Source: Lutispora sp.
GTDB taxonomy: Bacteria; Bacillota; Clostridia; Lutisporales; Lutisporaceae
Assembly (NCBI GenBank): GCA_030834765.1
Contig: JAUQXG010000301.1
Span: 1-10,424, forward strand
Direction of reading: 5' to 3'
Length of the DNA stretch: 10,424 bases
The notes beneath the pieces are model-generated. The model had not been told where the DNA came from. It made no database searches and worked only from the letters and a program-made list of their open reading frames with translations. The position numbers were made by a program, and so were the translations under genes. Of this stretch, positions 1-6,091 are shown one piece after another. The number at the start of each line of letters is the position of its first letter. Position 1 is the first letter of the stretch.

Positions 1-552
1 TTCAAGGAAGCAGAAGAATTCATATTTGAGAAGTATCCTGTTATGGGAAAATGGCTGCCAGAGGATATATATTTTATAACAGCACAAGAATTATTAGATA
101 GATATCCTGAGCTTTCACCGAAAGAAAGAGAAAATGCTATAGCTGAAGAAAAGAAAGCAGTATTTATCATAGGAATAGGAGATAAACTCTCTCATGGAGA
201 AAGACATGATGGAAGAGCTCCTGACTATGATGACTGGAAGCTAAATGGGGATATCATATTCTGGAACCCTTTATTGAAATGTGCCTTTGAGCTTTCATCA
301 ATGGGAATAAGAGTAGATGAAGAAGCGCTGGACTACCAGCTTAAAATATCAGGCTGTGAACATAGAAAAGGATATGAATATCATAAAGCTATATTAGAAG
401 GAAAGCTTCCTTATACAATAGGAGGAGGAATAGGCCAATCAAGAATATGTATGTACTTTTTAAGAAAAGCCCATATAGGAGAAGTGCAAGCATCAGTGTG
501 GTCAGATGAAATGATAAAATCATGTGAGGAAAATGGAATATTGCTGCTTTAA
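1..552 (+). CDS. asnA: Aspartate--ammonia ligase (asparagine synthetase A), 3' part
   Basis: Cytoplasmic enzyme that makes asparagine from aspartate, ammonia and ATP; it is related to class II aminoacyl-tRNA synthetases. The reading frame is open from base 1, so the gene is cut by the window edge. About 183 C-terminal residues are present, against roughly 330-340 in the whole family. Family signatures are clear: a [13 protein letters not shown] stretch, then [29 protein letters not shown] and the C-terminal [11 protein letters not shown]-site motif followed by [10 protein letters not shown]. These match the E. coli AsnA C-terminus closely in order and spacing. The ATG at 43 is internal (a Met within the protein), not the start. 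It is followed 14 bases later by a strong intrinsic terminator, so this is the last gene of its unit. Identification is firm; the start and promoter are not visible. Confidence 0.96.
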   Translation, partial: FKEAEEFIFEKYPVMGKWLPEDIYFITAQELLDRYPELSPKERENAIAEEKKAVFIIGIGDKLSHGERHDGRAPDYDDWKLNGDIIFWNPLLKCAFELSSMGIRVDEEALDYQLKISGCEHRKGYEYHKAILEGKLPYTIGGGIGQSRICMYFLRKAHIGEVQASVWSDEMIKSCEENGILLL

Positions 553-566
553 GATTTTTGGATGAT

Positions 567-605
567 AAAAAGAAGTTGAATAATAAATTATTTCAACTTC
601 TTTTT
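567..605 (+). terminator. Intrinsic terminator of asnA
   Basis: Arms GAAGTTGAA (572-580) and TTCAACTTC (592-600) pair perfectly. The stem can be extended outward by A:T pairs and is followed by a run of T residues from 601. The A-rich 5' flank and T-rich 3' flank are typical. It closes the asnA transcript. Confidence 0.9.
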
Positions 606-755
606 ATTTTATTAAACTTTATATTACAGGTAAGAAAATACTTTAGTATACATAAAATGACTTATTTCTCGAATTTTCATTCTGCTTTGTCCTGTTTTGT
701 ATATTGTTGAGGAACGATTTTTCAAGGTTTGACCTATATAAAAGTCTTTAAAACA

Positions 756-784
756 TTTACAAATTATAAGAAAAAATATATCAT
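756..784 (+). promoter_or_regulatory. Candidate sigma-A promoter ahead of the radical SAM unit
   Basis: TTTACA (756-761), a 17-base spacer and TATCAT (779-784): each box matches consensus at five of six positions. Predicted transcription start is near 791. The transcript would meet the 817-842 hairpin within about 50 bases, so the promoter drives either a very short RNA or an attenuated leader for the gene at 975. Confidence 0.5.
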
Positions 785-816
785 TAATTAAGAGCACTGT
801 TAAATAATCATAAAAT

Positions 817-842
817 AAAAACCGTTTTAAAACGGTTTTTTT
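817..842 (+). terminator. Short palindromic intrinsic terminator in the leader
   Basis: Bases 817-840 are a perfect palindrome centred between 828 and 829, with core ACCGTTTTAAAACGGT, continued by T to 842. As RNA it folds into about ten pairs with a UUAA loop and a seven-U tail. Only three pairs on each arm are G:C, so it is moderate in strength. The opposite strand also has a T-rich tail, so it could work both ways. No gene directly precedes it, hence a possible attenuator. Confidence 0.6.
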
Positions 843-909
843 ATTGTACGAATTGTCATAACAATATATTATATTTGTATATATATTTTAATAATTTAAG
901 GAGATTAGC

Positions 910-978
910 TTGAAGAAGACTATCGCCTTTATCAAGCATAATTGTATGCAGCATAGCTGCAGGAAGGAATTAAAATGA
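910..978 (+). CDS. 22-residue TTG-initiated leader peptide, coupled to the radical SAM gene
   Basis: A small ORF with a near-perfect ribosome binding site: AAGGAG at 898-903, six bases before TTG at 910. It encodes 22 residues beginning MKKTIAFIKHN and containing CMQHSC, so two Cys (12 and 17) and two His (10 and 15), and ending in a basic tail. The TGA (976-978) overlaps the ATG (975-977) of the radical SAM gene in an ATGA arrangement typical of translational coupling. I do not recognise the peptide. It has no signal peptide or membrane segment. It may be a regulatory leader whose translation opens the hairpin at 947-961, or a small substrate peptide. The precise site spacing and overlap make chance less likely, but conservation is untested. 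Confidence 0.45.
   Translation: MKKTIAFIKHNCMQHSCRKELK
947..967 (+). promoter_or_regulatory. Hairpin abutting the radical SAM ribosome binding site
   Basis: TGCAGC (947-952) and GCTGCA (956-961) form a six-pair stem with a three-base ATA loop. Its last base is the first base of the binding site AGGAAGG (961-967). The stem lies inside the leader ORF, so ribosomes translating that ORF would melt it. This suggests that translation of the next gene depends on the leader. Confidence 0.4.
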
Positions 979-1844
979 AATACGAAGGATCAGTTTATAG
1001 ACCTCCTAGTGAAGCCTACAGTCTTATTGTACAAGTAACCATAGGATGCTCTCATAACAAATGCACATTTTGCAGTATGTACAAGGATAAGAAGTTCAGA
1101 ATAAGAGATATTCAAGAGATTAAAGAAGACCTGCTGGAAGCAAGCAAAATATATAAAAATACAAAAAGGATTTTTCTTGCTGATGGTAATGCATTAGCTA
1201 TGAAAACAGCGGATTTAAAAGAAATATTATTATATATAAAAGAAATTTTTCCTGCCTGCCAAAGAGTAGGAATATACAGTGCGCCAAAAGACATTATTCG
1301 CAAAACAGATGAAGAACTTGCATCTCTCAAAAGTGCTGGGCTTGGAATAGCATACATGGGTGTGGAGTCAGGAAGTGATGTAATACTAAGAAATATAAAC
1401 AAGGGTGTTGCAGCATCTGAAATGGTAGAAGCAGGAAAAAAGATGATGAACTCTGGCATAAAACTTTCAGTAACGCTTATATCAGGTCTTGGAGGAAAAA
1501 AGCTTTGGAGAGAGCATGCCATTGAGTCAGCAAAAGTAATTAGTGCTATAAACCCTGATTATCTGGGGCTGCTTACTTTGCTTTTAGAACCAGGAACAAA
1601 AATGTATGAACAGGTGGAAAGTGGAGAAATAGAACTTCTAACGCCAAAAGAAATCATGATGGAGACCCATGAGCTTTTGAATAATATGGATGTTAAAAGC
1701 TGCATATTCAGGAGTAATCATGCATCAAACTATGTATCCCTTGAAGGAACATTGCCTAAGGATAAAATTAGACTTTTAAAGCAACTTGAAACTATTATAG
1801 AAGATGATTTTGATTATAAAGGCGAATTCTTTAGAAGACTATAG
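975..1844 (+). CDS. Radical SAM protein with CX4CX2C cluster motif
   Basis: A 289-residue radical SAM enzyme of the Elp3/MiaB/NifB-like fold; the substrate is unknown. The cluster-binding cysteines are C25, C30 and C33 in GCSHNKCTFC. This is CX4CX2C, one residue longer than the usual CX3CX2C. Later features fit the SAM-binding barrel: an LADGNAL strand near 70, GIAYMGVESGSD near 125 (a typical GxES segment) and KLSVTLISGLGG near 165. A conserved-looking RSNHASNY segment lies near the C-terminus. The protein resembles a common clostridial family usually annotated only as 'radical SAM protein'. The start at 975 has AGGAAGG seven bases upstream and overlaps the stop of the leader ORF. The M50 protease follows 48 bases downstream. 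No auxiliary-cluster (SPASM) domain is seen. Class is certain, role unknown. Confidence 0.9.
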   Translation: MKYEGSVYRPPSEAYSLIVQVTIGCSHNKCTFCSMYKDKKFRIRDIQEIKEDLLEASKIYKNTKRIFLADGNALAMKTADLKEILLYIKEIFPACQRVGIYSAPKDIIRKTDEELASLKSAGLGIAYMGVESGSDVILRNINKGVAASEMVEAGKKMMNSGIKLSVTLISGLGGKKLWREHAIESAKVISAINPDYLGLLTLLLEPGTKMYEQVESGEIELLTPKEIMMETHELLNNMDVKSCIFRSNHASNYVSLEGTLPKDKIRLLKQLETIIEDDFDYKGEFFRRL

Positions 1845-1892
1845 CAATAGGAGCGCGCTCATTTAATAAATTTATATGAAATGAGGAGTTTT

Positions 1893-2615
1893 ATGAAACT
1901 AACAGCTAAAACAAAGCAAATCCTACTTCTCATAGTCCTATTTATTATCGCAGTAAAGTTTTGGAATACAATATTTATATATCCTATTAAGCTTTTTGTA
2001 GTGATGCTCCATGAAATGAGCCATGGGATTATGGCTTTAGTGTTGGGAGGACGAATCGTTGAAATACAAATAAGCCCTAATATTGGTGGTGCCTGTGTTT
2101 ATACAATTCCTAACAGCAAAGCAGCTCAAGTCCTTGTTTCTAGTGCTGGGTATATAGGAAGTATGGTCTGGGGAGCGTTGATACTTGTTGCATCTTTTAA
2201 AGTGAAGAAGAATAAATATATAACATTGATCATAGGTTTTTTCACCCTTATGCTTAGTATATTCGTTTCCAAAACAGGAGAAATATTTGGGATTGTATTT
2301 TGTCTTGGATTTACACTTTTTATGATTTTTTCATATAAATATTTAGCCGACTGGTTTCATGATTATATGGTTAAGTTTCTGGGCCTTACCAGCTGTCTTT
2401 ATGTGATACTTGATATAACAAATGATTTGATACTTCAAACTGGCTTAGGAAGCGATGCAGATCAGATAGGCGCGCTTTTAGGTATACCCTCTATACTAAT
2501 AGGATTTTTGTGTATCGTAATTTCTGTTTATATACTATTTGTTTCTCTCAGATTTTGTTTTGGAGTCAAAAGAAGAGTGTATAAACACAAGAAAAAGATG
2601 AAAGCAATTGGTTAA
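1893..2615 (+). CDS. M50-type (site-2-protease-like) membrane metallopeptidase
   Basis: A polytopic membrane protein of about 240 residues. The zinc motif HEMSH (H40, E41, H44) sits at the end of a hydrophobic segment, followed by GGRIVEIQISPNIGG, as in the M50B-like family (PF13398 type). Candidate third ligands are acidic residues in ILDITND (D174) or GSDAD (188-190). Five to six membrane helices can be drawn, and the C-terminus is basic. An ATG at 1881 is in frame, but AGGAG at 1884-1888 lies after it and serves ATG 1893, so I chose 1893. It follows the radical SAM gene on the same strand with no terminator between, only a GAGCGCGCTC palindrome (1851-1860). They are probably co-transcribed. 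Its substrate is unknown. The last ten codons lie in the long hairpin that ends the unit. Confidence 0.8.
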   Translation: MKLTAKTKQILLLIVLFIIAVKFWNTIFIYPIKLFVVMLHEMSHGIMALVLGGRIVEIQISPNIGGACVYTIPNSKAAQVLVSSAGYIGSMVWGALILVASFKVKKNKYITLIIGFFTLMLSIFVSKTGEIFGIVFCLGFTLFMIFSYKYLADWFHDYMVKFLGLTSCLYVILDITNDLILQTGLGSDADQIGALLGIPSILIGFLCIVISVYILFVSLRFCFGVKRRVYKHKKKMKAIG

Positions 2616-2645
2616 TCCAATGACTTTCATCTTTTTCTTGTGTTT
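2583..2645. terminator. Very long hairpin between convergent genes, probable bidirectional terminator
   Basis: Arms 2583-2611 and 2617-2645 are 29 bases each and pair at 27 positions, with a five-base loop holding the end of the M50 stop codon. The left arm encodes the protease C-terminus (KHKKKMKAIG). The arms are purine-rich and T-rich respectively. There is no clean U tail on either side beyond the T-rich arm itself, so its role as terminator is inferred from position between convergent genes. Confidence 0.65.
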
Positions 2646-2653
2646 GGAATATC

Positions 2654-3031
2654 TTATTCTGAGAGTAAGGGCATCTCGCTTGTAATCATCTTGCAGTTAC
2701 CTGTAAAGACAGCGCCTTCATCTATTATTATATTTCTAACAACAATATCACCATTTACCCTTGATGAAGGGGTAAGGTGAAGTTGTGAGCTTACCTCTAC
2801 ATTGCCGTCAATTATACCTGCACAGTGAATATTGTCAGCTTTTACATTTCCCAATATTGAGCCTTCCTCACCTATTGTAAGATTTCCAGAAATGGAGAGC
2901 TCACCTTTTAGCTTACCATCAACTCTGATTGTTCCCCCACCAGTGATCGCCCCTTCAAAGATCGTATTTTTGCCTATTAAAGTATCAATCTTTTCAAAAT
3001 CAGGAGCAGATTTTTTAGTTCCCCAAAACAT
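2654..3031 (-). CDS. Bactofilin family protein
   Basis: A 125-residue cytoskeletal scaffold of the bactofilin (DUF583, PF04519) family. These proteins polymerise without nucleotide at the inner face of the membrane and place cell-wall enzymes. The sequence shows a short N-terminal tail with KIDTLIGKNTIFEG, then the repeating beta-helix pattern: GTIRVDGKLKGEL, GNLTIGEEGSILGNV, AGIIDGNVEVS, SSRVNGDIVV, and a final GAVFTGNC. The longest ORF starts at 3049 but has no binding site. AAGGCGG (3039-3045) lies seven bases before the ATG at 3031, giving the usual bactofilin beginning MFWGTKKS. It lies 20 bases after the membrane/coiled-coil gene on the same strand, an evident two-gene operon. Family assignment is very sure; the cellular role is inferred from relatives. 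Confidence 0.95.
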   Translation of the reverse strand: MFWGTKKSAPDFEKIDTLIGKNTIFEGAITGGGTIRVDGKLKGELSISGNLTIGEEGSILGNVKADNIHCAGIIDGNVEVSSQLHLTPSSRVNGDIVVRNIIIDEGAVFTGNCKMITSEMPLLSE

Positions 3032-3051
3032 ATGTATTCCGCCTTTCATGT

Positions 3052-3411
3052 TTATTTTTTTGTACCTTTTATTTCAACAGCATTCTTAACTTCATCAAGA
3101 AGCTTTGTGTTTTCTTCAAGTTGACTTTTTACTCCTGCAGCGCTTTTTTCAAGTCCTTCTATTTTTTCTTCCTGAGAAGTATTGATTTGATTTAATTCTT
3201 GTATTTTTTTGCTGTTTTCACTATGCTCTGCTTTGAGAGCTGAAAGTGTATTCACTGATATGTAGGTAAAAATAATTCCAGCTGTCATTATAAGTATCAA
3301 TGCAATTGGAAGCCACAGAGGAATTCGAAGCGATTTTACTGAAGTCTCATCATCAGGTATGCACATAAATGTGGCATGAGGCATCTTTTTCTTAATAAGT
3401 GCTTTTTTCAA
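3052..3411 (-). CDS. One-pass membrane protein with coiled coil, M23-peptidase N-terminus-like
   Basis: A 119-residue protein: a basic cytoplasmic N-terminus with HATFMCIPDD, one membrane helix (about 31-53) and an outside coiled coil (about 55-112) rich in Glu, Lys, Asn and Gln. This is the layout of the N-terminal part of clostridial M23 metallopeptidases that are commonly encoded just before bactofilins. Here the frame stops where the peptidase linker would begin and no M23 domain follows. I chose TTG 3411 because GAGGTGAT (3419-3426) lies seven bases upstream. The longer ATG at 3444 has no site and adds an implausible tail. It is the first gene of the operon with the bactofilin. It may be a membrane anchor for the filament or a domain-stripped relative of the peptidase. 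No enzymatic residues are seen. Confidence 0.75.
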   Translation of the reverse strand: MKKALIKKKMPHATFMCIPDDETSVKSLRIPLWLPIALILIMTAGIIFTYISVNTLSALKAEHSENSKKIQELNQINTSQEEKIEGLEKSAAGVKSQLEENTKLLDEVKNAVEIKGTKK

Positions 3412-3751
3412 TATATATATCACCTCTATTATGATATAAGTCAATATTACTATTTTAGAATAAAAACCTATATATGTATAGTCCTAAATTTATCATTATG
3501 CCTATTGTATAAAATGAATAAATATCTCTAATGGTAAAATACTAAAGCAAAGAAAAGTTGGGAAGTATTTAGATGATAAGAGTAGCTATTGAAAAGGCAC
3601 TAGGAAATGCCGCCCAATATAATGAATTAATTGATAGACTAAGATAAGTGTAGTAAAATCTAAGTATGTGAGATAAGACCTTGCATACTTTTACTTTATG
3701 AAACCAAGCTTGCTTGTGTCAAGTTTATATGGACAAGATGGGGGTGATTAT
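3412..3751. other. Intergenic region between divergent transcription units
   Basis: This holds the binding site of the minus-strand gene (3419-3426) and the promoter for the plus-strand unit (3631-3659). It also contains a 24-codon ATG frame (3573-3647, beginning MIRVAIEKALGN) with only a poor GGGAAG site upstream. A seven-base inverted repeat, AAGTATG (3662-3668) and CATACTT (3684-3690), sits at the predicted transcription start. No clear promoter for the minus-strand operon could be fixed. There is no RNA gene that I can support. Confidence 0.4.
3631..3659 (+). promoter_or_regulatory. Candidate promoter for the small membrane protein and ygiQ unit
   Basis: TTGATA (3631-3636), 17-base spacer, TAAAAT (3654-3659): five of six matches in each box. 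The predicted start is near 3666, about 85 bases before the TTG at 3752. It lies over the end of the 3573-3647 mini-ORF, which argues against that frame being a gene. Confidence 0.55.
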
Positions 3752-4078
3752 TTGACAGGTTTTAAAAGATATGTTTCACTAGCTGTACTAATGATATTTG
3801 GAGTATGCTTAGGGAGTTTAGCTCTTTCTTTTGCATTCCATGGCTTTAAATTGACCTCGGTAATAGTTAGTAATTATGTTTTTATATGTTCTATGCTTAT
3901 GGCATTGATAGGTGCCATAGGAATGATAACGCCTTTTTTTGCATTAAAAAGAAAACTAAGGAAAACTCCAATAGGGCGAGAAGTAGAGCATGAAGTAACA
4001 CATGTCTACCTTTGGAGGACTCTTTTTATTTCGGGAATGATATTGTTTGCAATATCAATTTTGATGATTACTATATAG
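3752..4078 (+). CDS. Small three-helix membrane protein, unknown function
   Basis: A 108-residue hydrophobic protein of a family I do not recognise with confidence; its size and pattern would allow a DUF3899-type protein, which is only a guess. Three membrane segments are visible, at roughly residues 8-29, 38-63 and 87-107. A basic loop (FALKRKLRK, about 63-71) and an acidic/His stretch (REVEHEVTH) lie between the second and third. By positive charge, the N-terminus and that loop are probably cytoplasmic. The longest ORF begins at ATG 3698 without a binding site. GGGGGTG (3740-3746) ends five bases before TTG 3752, so I chose that start. The next gene, a YgiQ-family protein, begins 33 bases after the stop with no terminator between, so they are likely co-transcribed. 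Confidence 0.7.
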   Translation: MTGFKRYVSLAVLMIFGVCLGSLALSFAFHGFKLTSVIVSNYVFICSMLMALIGAIGMITPFFALKRKLRKTPIGREVEHEVTHVYLWRTLFISGMILFAISILMITI

Positions 4079-4111
4079 ATGGGCAAAATAAATATTTGGA
4101 TGTGGTATTGA

Positions 4112-6004
4112 TTGAACATAGGAAAAGACTTTCTTCCTATATCTAAGAAAGATTTAGAGGAAAGAAATATTGAACAGCTTGATTTTGTATATATAAGTGG
4201 GGATGCATATGTAGATCATCCTAGCTTTGGCCCTGCTATTATAATGCGGGTTTTAGAAAATAGAGGCTATAAGGTTGGTATCATTTCACAGCCTGACTGG
4301 AAAGACCCAGATGCTTTTAAAGCACTAGGCAAACCAAGGCTAGCTTTTTTAGTTTCATCAGGCAATATTGATTCCATGGTGAATCATTATACTGCAAGCA
4401 AGAAGCGTAGGGGAGAAGACCTTTATTCTCCAGGTGGACAAAAAGGTAAAAGGCCTGATAGGGCAGTAGTTGTGTACTGTAATAAGATTCGAGAGGTCTA
4501 TAAGGATATTCCTATTATTATAGGCGGAATAGAGGCAAGCCTAAGACGTTTTGCTCATTATGATTATTGGGATGATAAGGTTAGAAGATCTATACTTCTT
4601 GATTCGCAAGCTGATCTTTTGATATATGGAATGGGAGAAAACACAATAGTAAGCATAGCAGAAGCTTTGGATTCAGGTATGGATATAAAATATATTACAT
4701 ACATAAACGGCACTTCCTATGTATCTTCAGAGCTTGACAATATACCAGAGGCTATAGTAATACCATCCTTTGAAGAAGTGGTGGAGAGCAACAAGAAATA
4801 TGCAAAAGCCTTTATGGTACAGGAAGAAGAACAGGATTATCAAATGGGTAAGGCGATTATTCAGCCTCATGGTGATAGATTTGTTATACAAAACCCTCCT
4901 CCAAGACCACTTACAGAGATTGAAATGGATGATGTTTATAATCTGCCTTATACCAGACATTATCACCCTTCCTATGAAAAGGCAGGAGGCATACCAGCCT
5001 TAAATGAAATTAAATTCAGCATTACATCCCATAGAGGCTGTTATGGAGGCTGTTCTTTCTGTGCCCTTAACTTTCATCAAGGAAGAGTGATACAAAGCAG
5101 AAGTCACAAATCTATAGTAGAAGAAGCGAAGCTCCTTACTGAAGATAAGGATTTTAAAGGATATAGACATGATGTGGGTGGCCCCACAGCCAACTTCAGG
5201 GAGAGAGCATGTGATAAGCAAGAAAAGCATGGTGTGTGCAAAAACAAGCAATGTATGCATCCATCACCTTGTAAAAATCTAAAAGTAAGTCACAAGGATT
5301 ATCTGGAGCTTCTAAGAGAAGTCAGAAGCCTGCCTGGCATAAAAAAGGTTTTTGTCCGCTCAGGACTGCGTTATGATTATATAGTGGCTGACCCAAGCAA
5401 TGAATTTATGAAAGAGCTTTGTGAGCATCATATAAGCGGACAGCTTAAAGTAGCGCCGGAGCATGTATCAGATAAAGTTCTTGGATTGATGGGAAAACCC
5501 AAAAGGGAAGTATATGATAAGTTTGTAAAGAAGTATTTCAATACCAATAAAAAACTTGGTAAAGAGCAATACTTAGTGCCCTATCTTATATCTGGACATC
5601 CAGGTTCTGATATCAATGATGCGATTGAGCTTGCAGAATATGTAAGGGATATGGGCTATAATCCAGAGCAAATAGCAGAGTTTTATCCAACTCCAGGAAC
5701 TTTGTCGACTACCATGTATTATACAGAGCTTGATCCAAGAAATATGAAGCCAATCTATGTAGCAAAGTCACCAGAAGAAAAAGCAATGCAAAGAGCTTTG
5801 ATACAATATAGAAATCCTAGAAACCGTGAGCTTGTATATAAAGCCCTGATGATGGCAGGACGGGAAGATCTCATAGGCTTTGAAGAGAGGTGCTTGATAA
5901 AGCCACCTAGAAGCAATGTAAATAGAAGAGAAAATGCAACCAAGAATGTTACAGTGAATAAAGGAATTCGAGGAAAAAAGAATAGATCATCAAATAAGAG
6001 GTAG
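4112..6004 (+). CDS. ygiQ: YgiQ-family (UPF0313) radical SAM protein
   Basis: A 630-residue member of the YgiQ radical SAM family. The biochemical role of the family is not established. The N-terminal radical-SAM-associated domain (PF08497 type) shows [29 protein letters not shown] and [18 protein letters not shown]. The cluster motif is C310, C314 and C317 in GCYGGCSFC (CX3CX2C). A second cysteine set, C367, C376, C381 and C387 ending in HPSPCKNL, is typical of the family and could hold another metal site. The barrel continues through [35 protein letters not shown] and [16 protein letters not shown]. The C-terminal 40 or so residues are strongly basic (Arg/Lys/Asn-rich). TTG 4112 is chosen as the only start that keeps the family N-terminus; the upstream GGATGTGG is a poor binding site, suggesting coupling to the gene before. 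Length is normal for the family. Confidence 0.95.
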   Translation: MNIGKDFLPISKKDLEERNIEQLDFVYISGDAYVDHPSFGPAIIMRVLENRGYKVGIISQPDWKDPDAFKALGKPRLAFLVSSGNIDSMVNHYTASKKRRGEDLYSPGGQKGKRPDRAVVVYCNKIREVYKDIPIIIGGIEASLRRFAHYDYWDDKVRRSILLDSQADLLIYGMGENTIVSIAEALDSGMDIKYITYINGTSYVSSELDNIPEAIVIPSFEEVVESNKKYAKAFMVQEEEQDYQMGKAIIQPHGDRFVIQNPPPRPLTEIEMDDVYNLPYTRHYHPSYEKAGGIPALNEIKFSITSHRGCYGGCSFCALNFHQGRVIQSRSHKSIVEEAKLLTEDKDFKGYRHDVGGPTANFRERACDKQEKHGVCKNKQCMHPSPCKNLKVSHKDYLELLREVRSLPGIKKVFVRSGLRYDYIVADPSNEFMKELCEHHISGQLKVAPEHVSDKVLGLMGKPKREVYDKFVKKYFNTNKKLGKEQYLVPYLISGHPGSDINDAIELAEYVRDMGYNPEQIAEFYPTPGTLSTTMYYTELDPRNMKPIYVAKSPEEKAMQRALIQYRNPRNRELVYKALMMAGREDLIGFEERCLIKPPRSNVNRRENATKNVTVNKGIRGKKNRSSNKR

Positions 6005-6050
6005 GGCGCTCGCTAGGCATCCCTGCTTATGTATATATTCATAAAAGCAA

Positions 6051-6091
6051 CTGCCCAACCAGAACTATAAATGGTTGGGCAGCTTATTTTT
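6051..6091. terminator. Bidirectional terminator between ygiQ and oleate hydratase
   Basis: CTGCCCAACCA (6051-6061) and TGGTTGGGCAG (6072-6082) pair perfectly over 11 bases around a ten-base loop. They are followed by CTTATTTTTA on the plus strand and by TTGCTTTTAT on the minus strand. It serves the two convergent genes. Confidence 0.92.

Larger units (their letters stand above)
606..909. other. AT-rich intergenic leader between asnA and the radical SAM gene
   Basis: No convincing protein-coding frame lies in this stretch on either strand. It holds a promoter-like pair (756-784) and a small palindromic terminator (817-842), both listed separately. It ends in a very AT-rich segment (about 861-897) that could hold another promoter: TTGTCA at 853-858 with TATATA at 878-883, but a 19-base spacer makes this weak. 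The 606-755 part has TTGACC at 729-734 without a matching -10 box; I see nothing else supportable there. Confidence 0.5.

Noticed and set aside
910..978. Leader ORF as a SCIFF-type RiPP precursor
   Set aside because: SCIFF peptides are about 45 residues with six Cys, and their maturase has a SPASM domain; neither is seen here.
1112..1522. Minus-strand frame of 136 codons opposite the radical SAM gene
   Set aside because: It is the antisense shadow of a clear radical SAM coding region and shows no binding site or recognisable motif.
1851..1860. GAGCGCGCTC palindrome after the radical SAM gene as a terminator
   Set aside because: Ten bases with no room for a loop of normal size and no adjacent T run; the GC-rich bases after the YgiQ-family stop (6005-6025) look superficially alike but share no alignable repeat.
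3445..3660. Possible cyclic-di-GMP riboswitch-like sequence
   Set aside because: A few purine-rich words recall it, but the conserved stems and tetraloop/receptor parts cannot be found.
3662..3694. AAGTATG/CATACTT repeat as a full intrinsic terminator
   Set aside because: Only seven pairs, 15-base loop and a broken T run, and it lies at the predicted start of the next transcript.
3698..3751. ATG start at 3698 for the small membrane protein
   Set aside because: No binding site upstream, while GGGGGTG sits at correct distance from TTG 3752.
4727..5260. Several 77-86 codon frames on both strands inside the YgiQ-family gene
   Set aside because: They lie wholly within a strongly supported gene, lack binding sites and have shadow-like composition.
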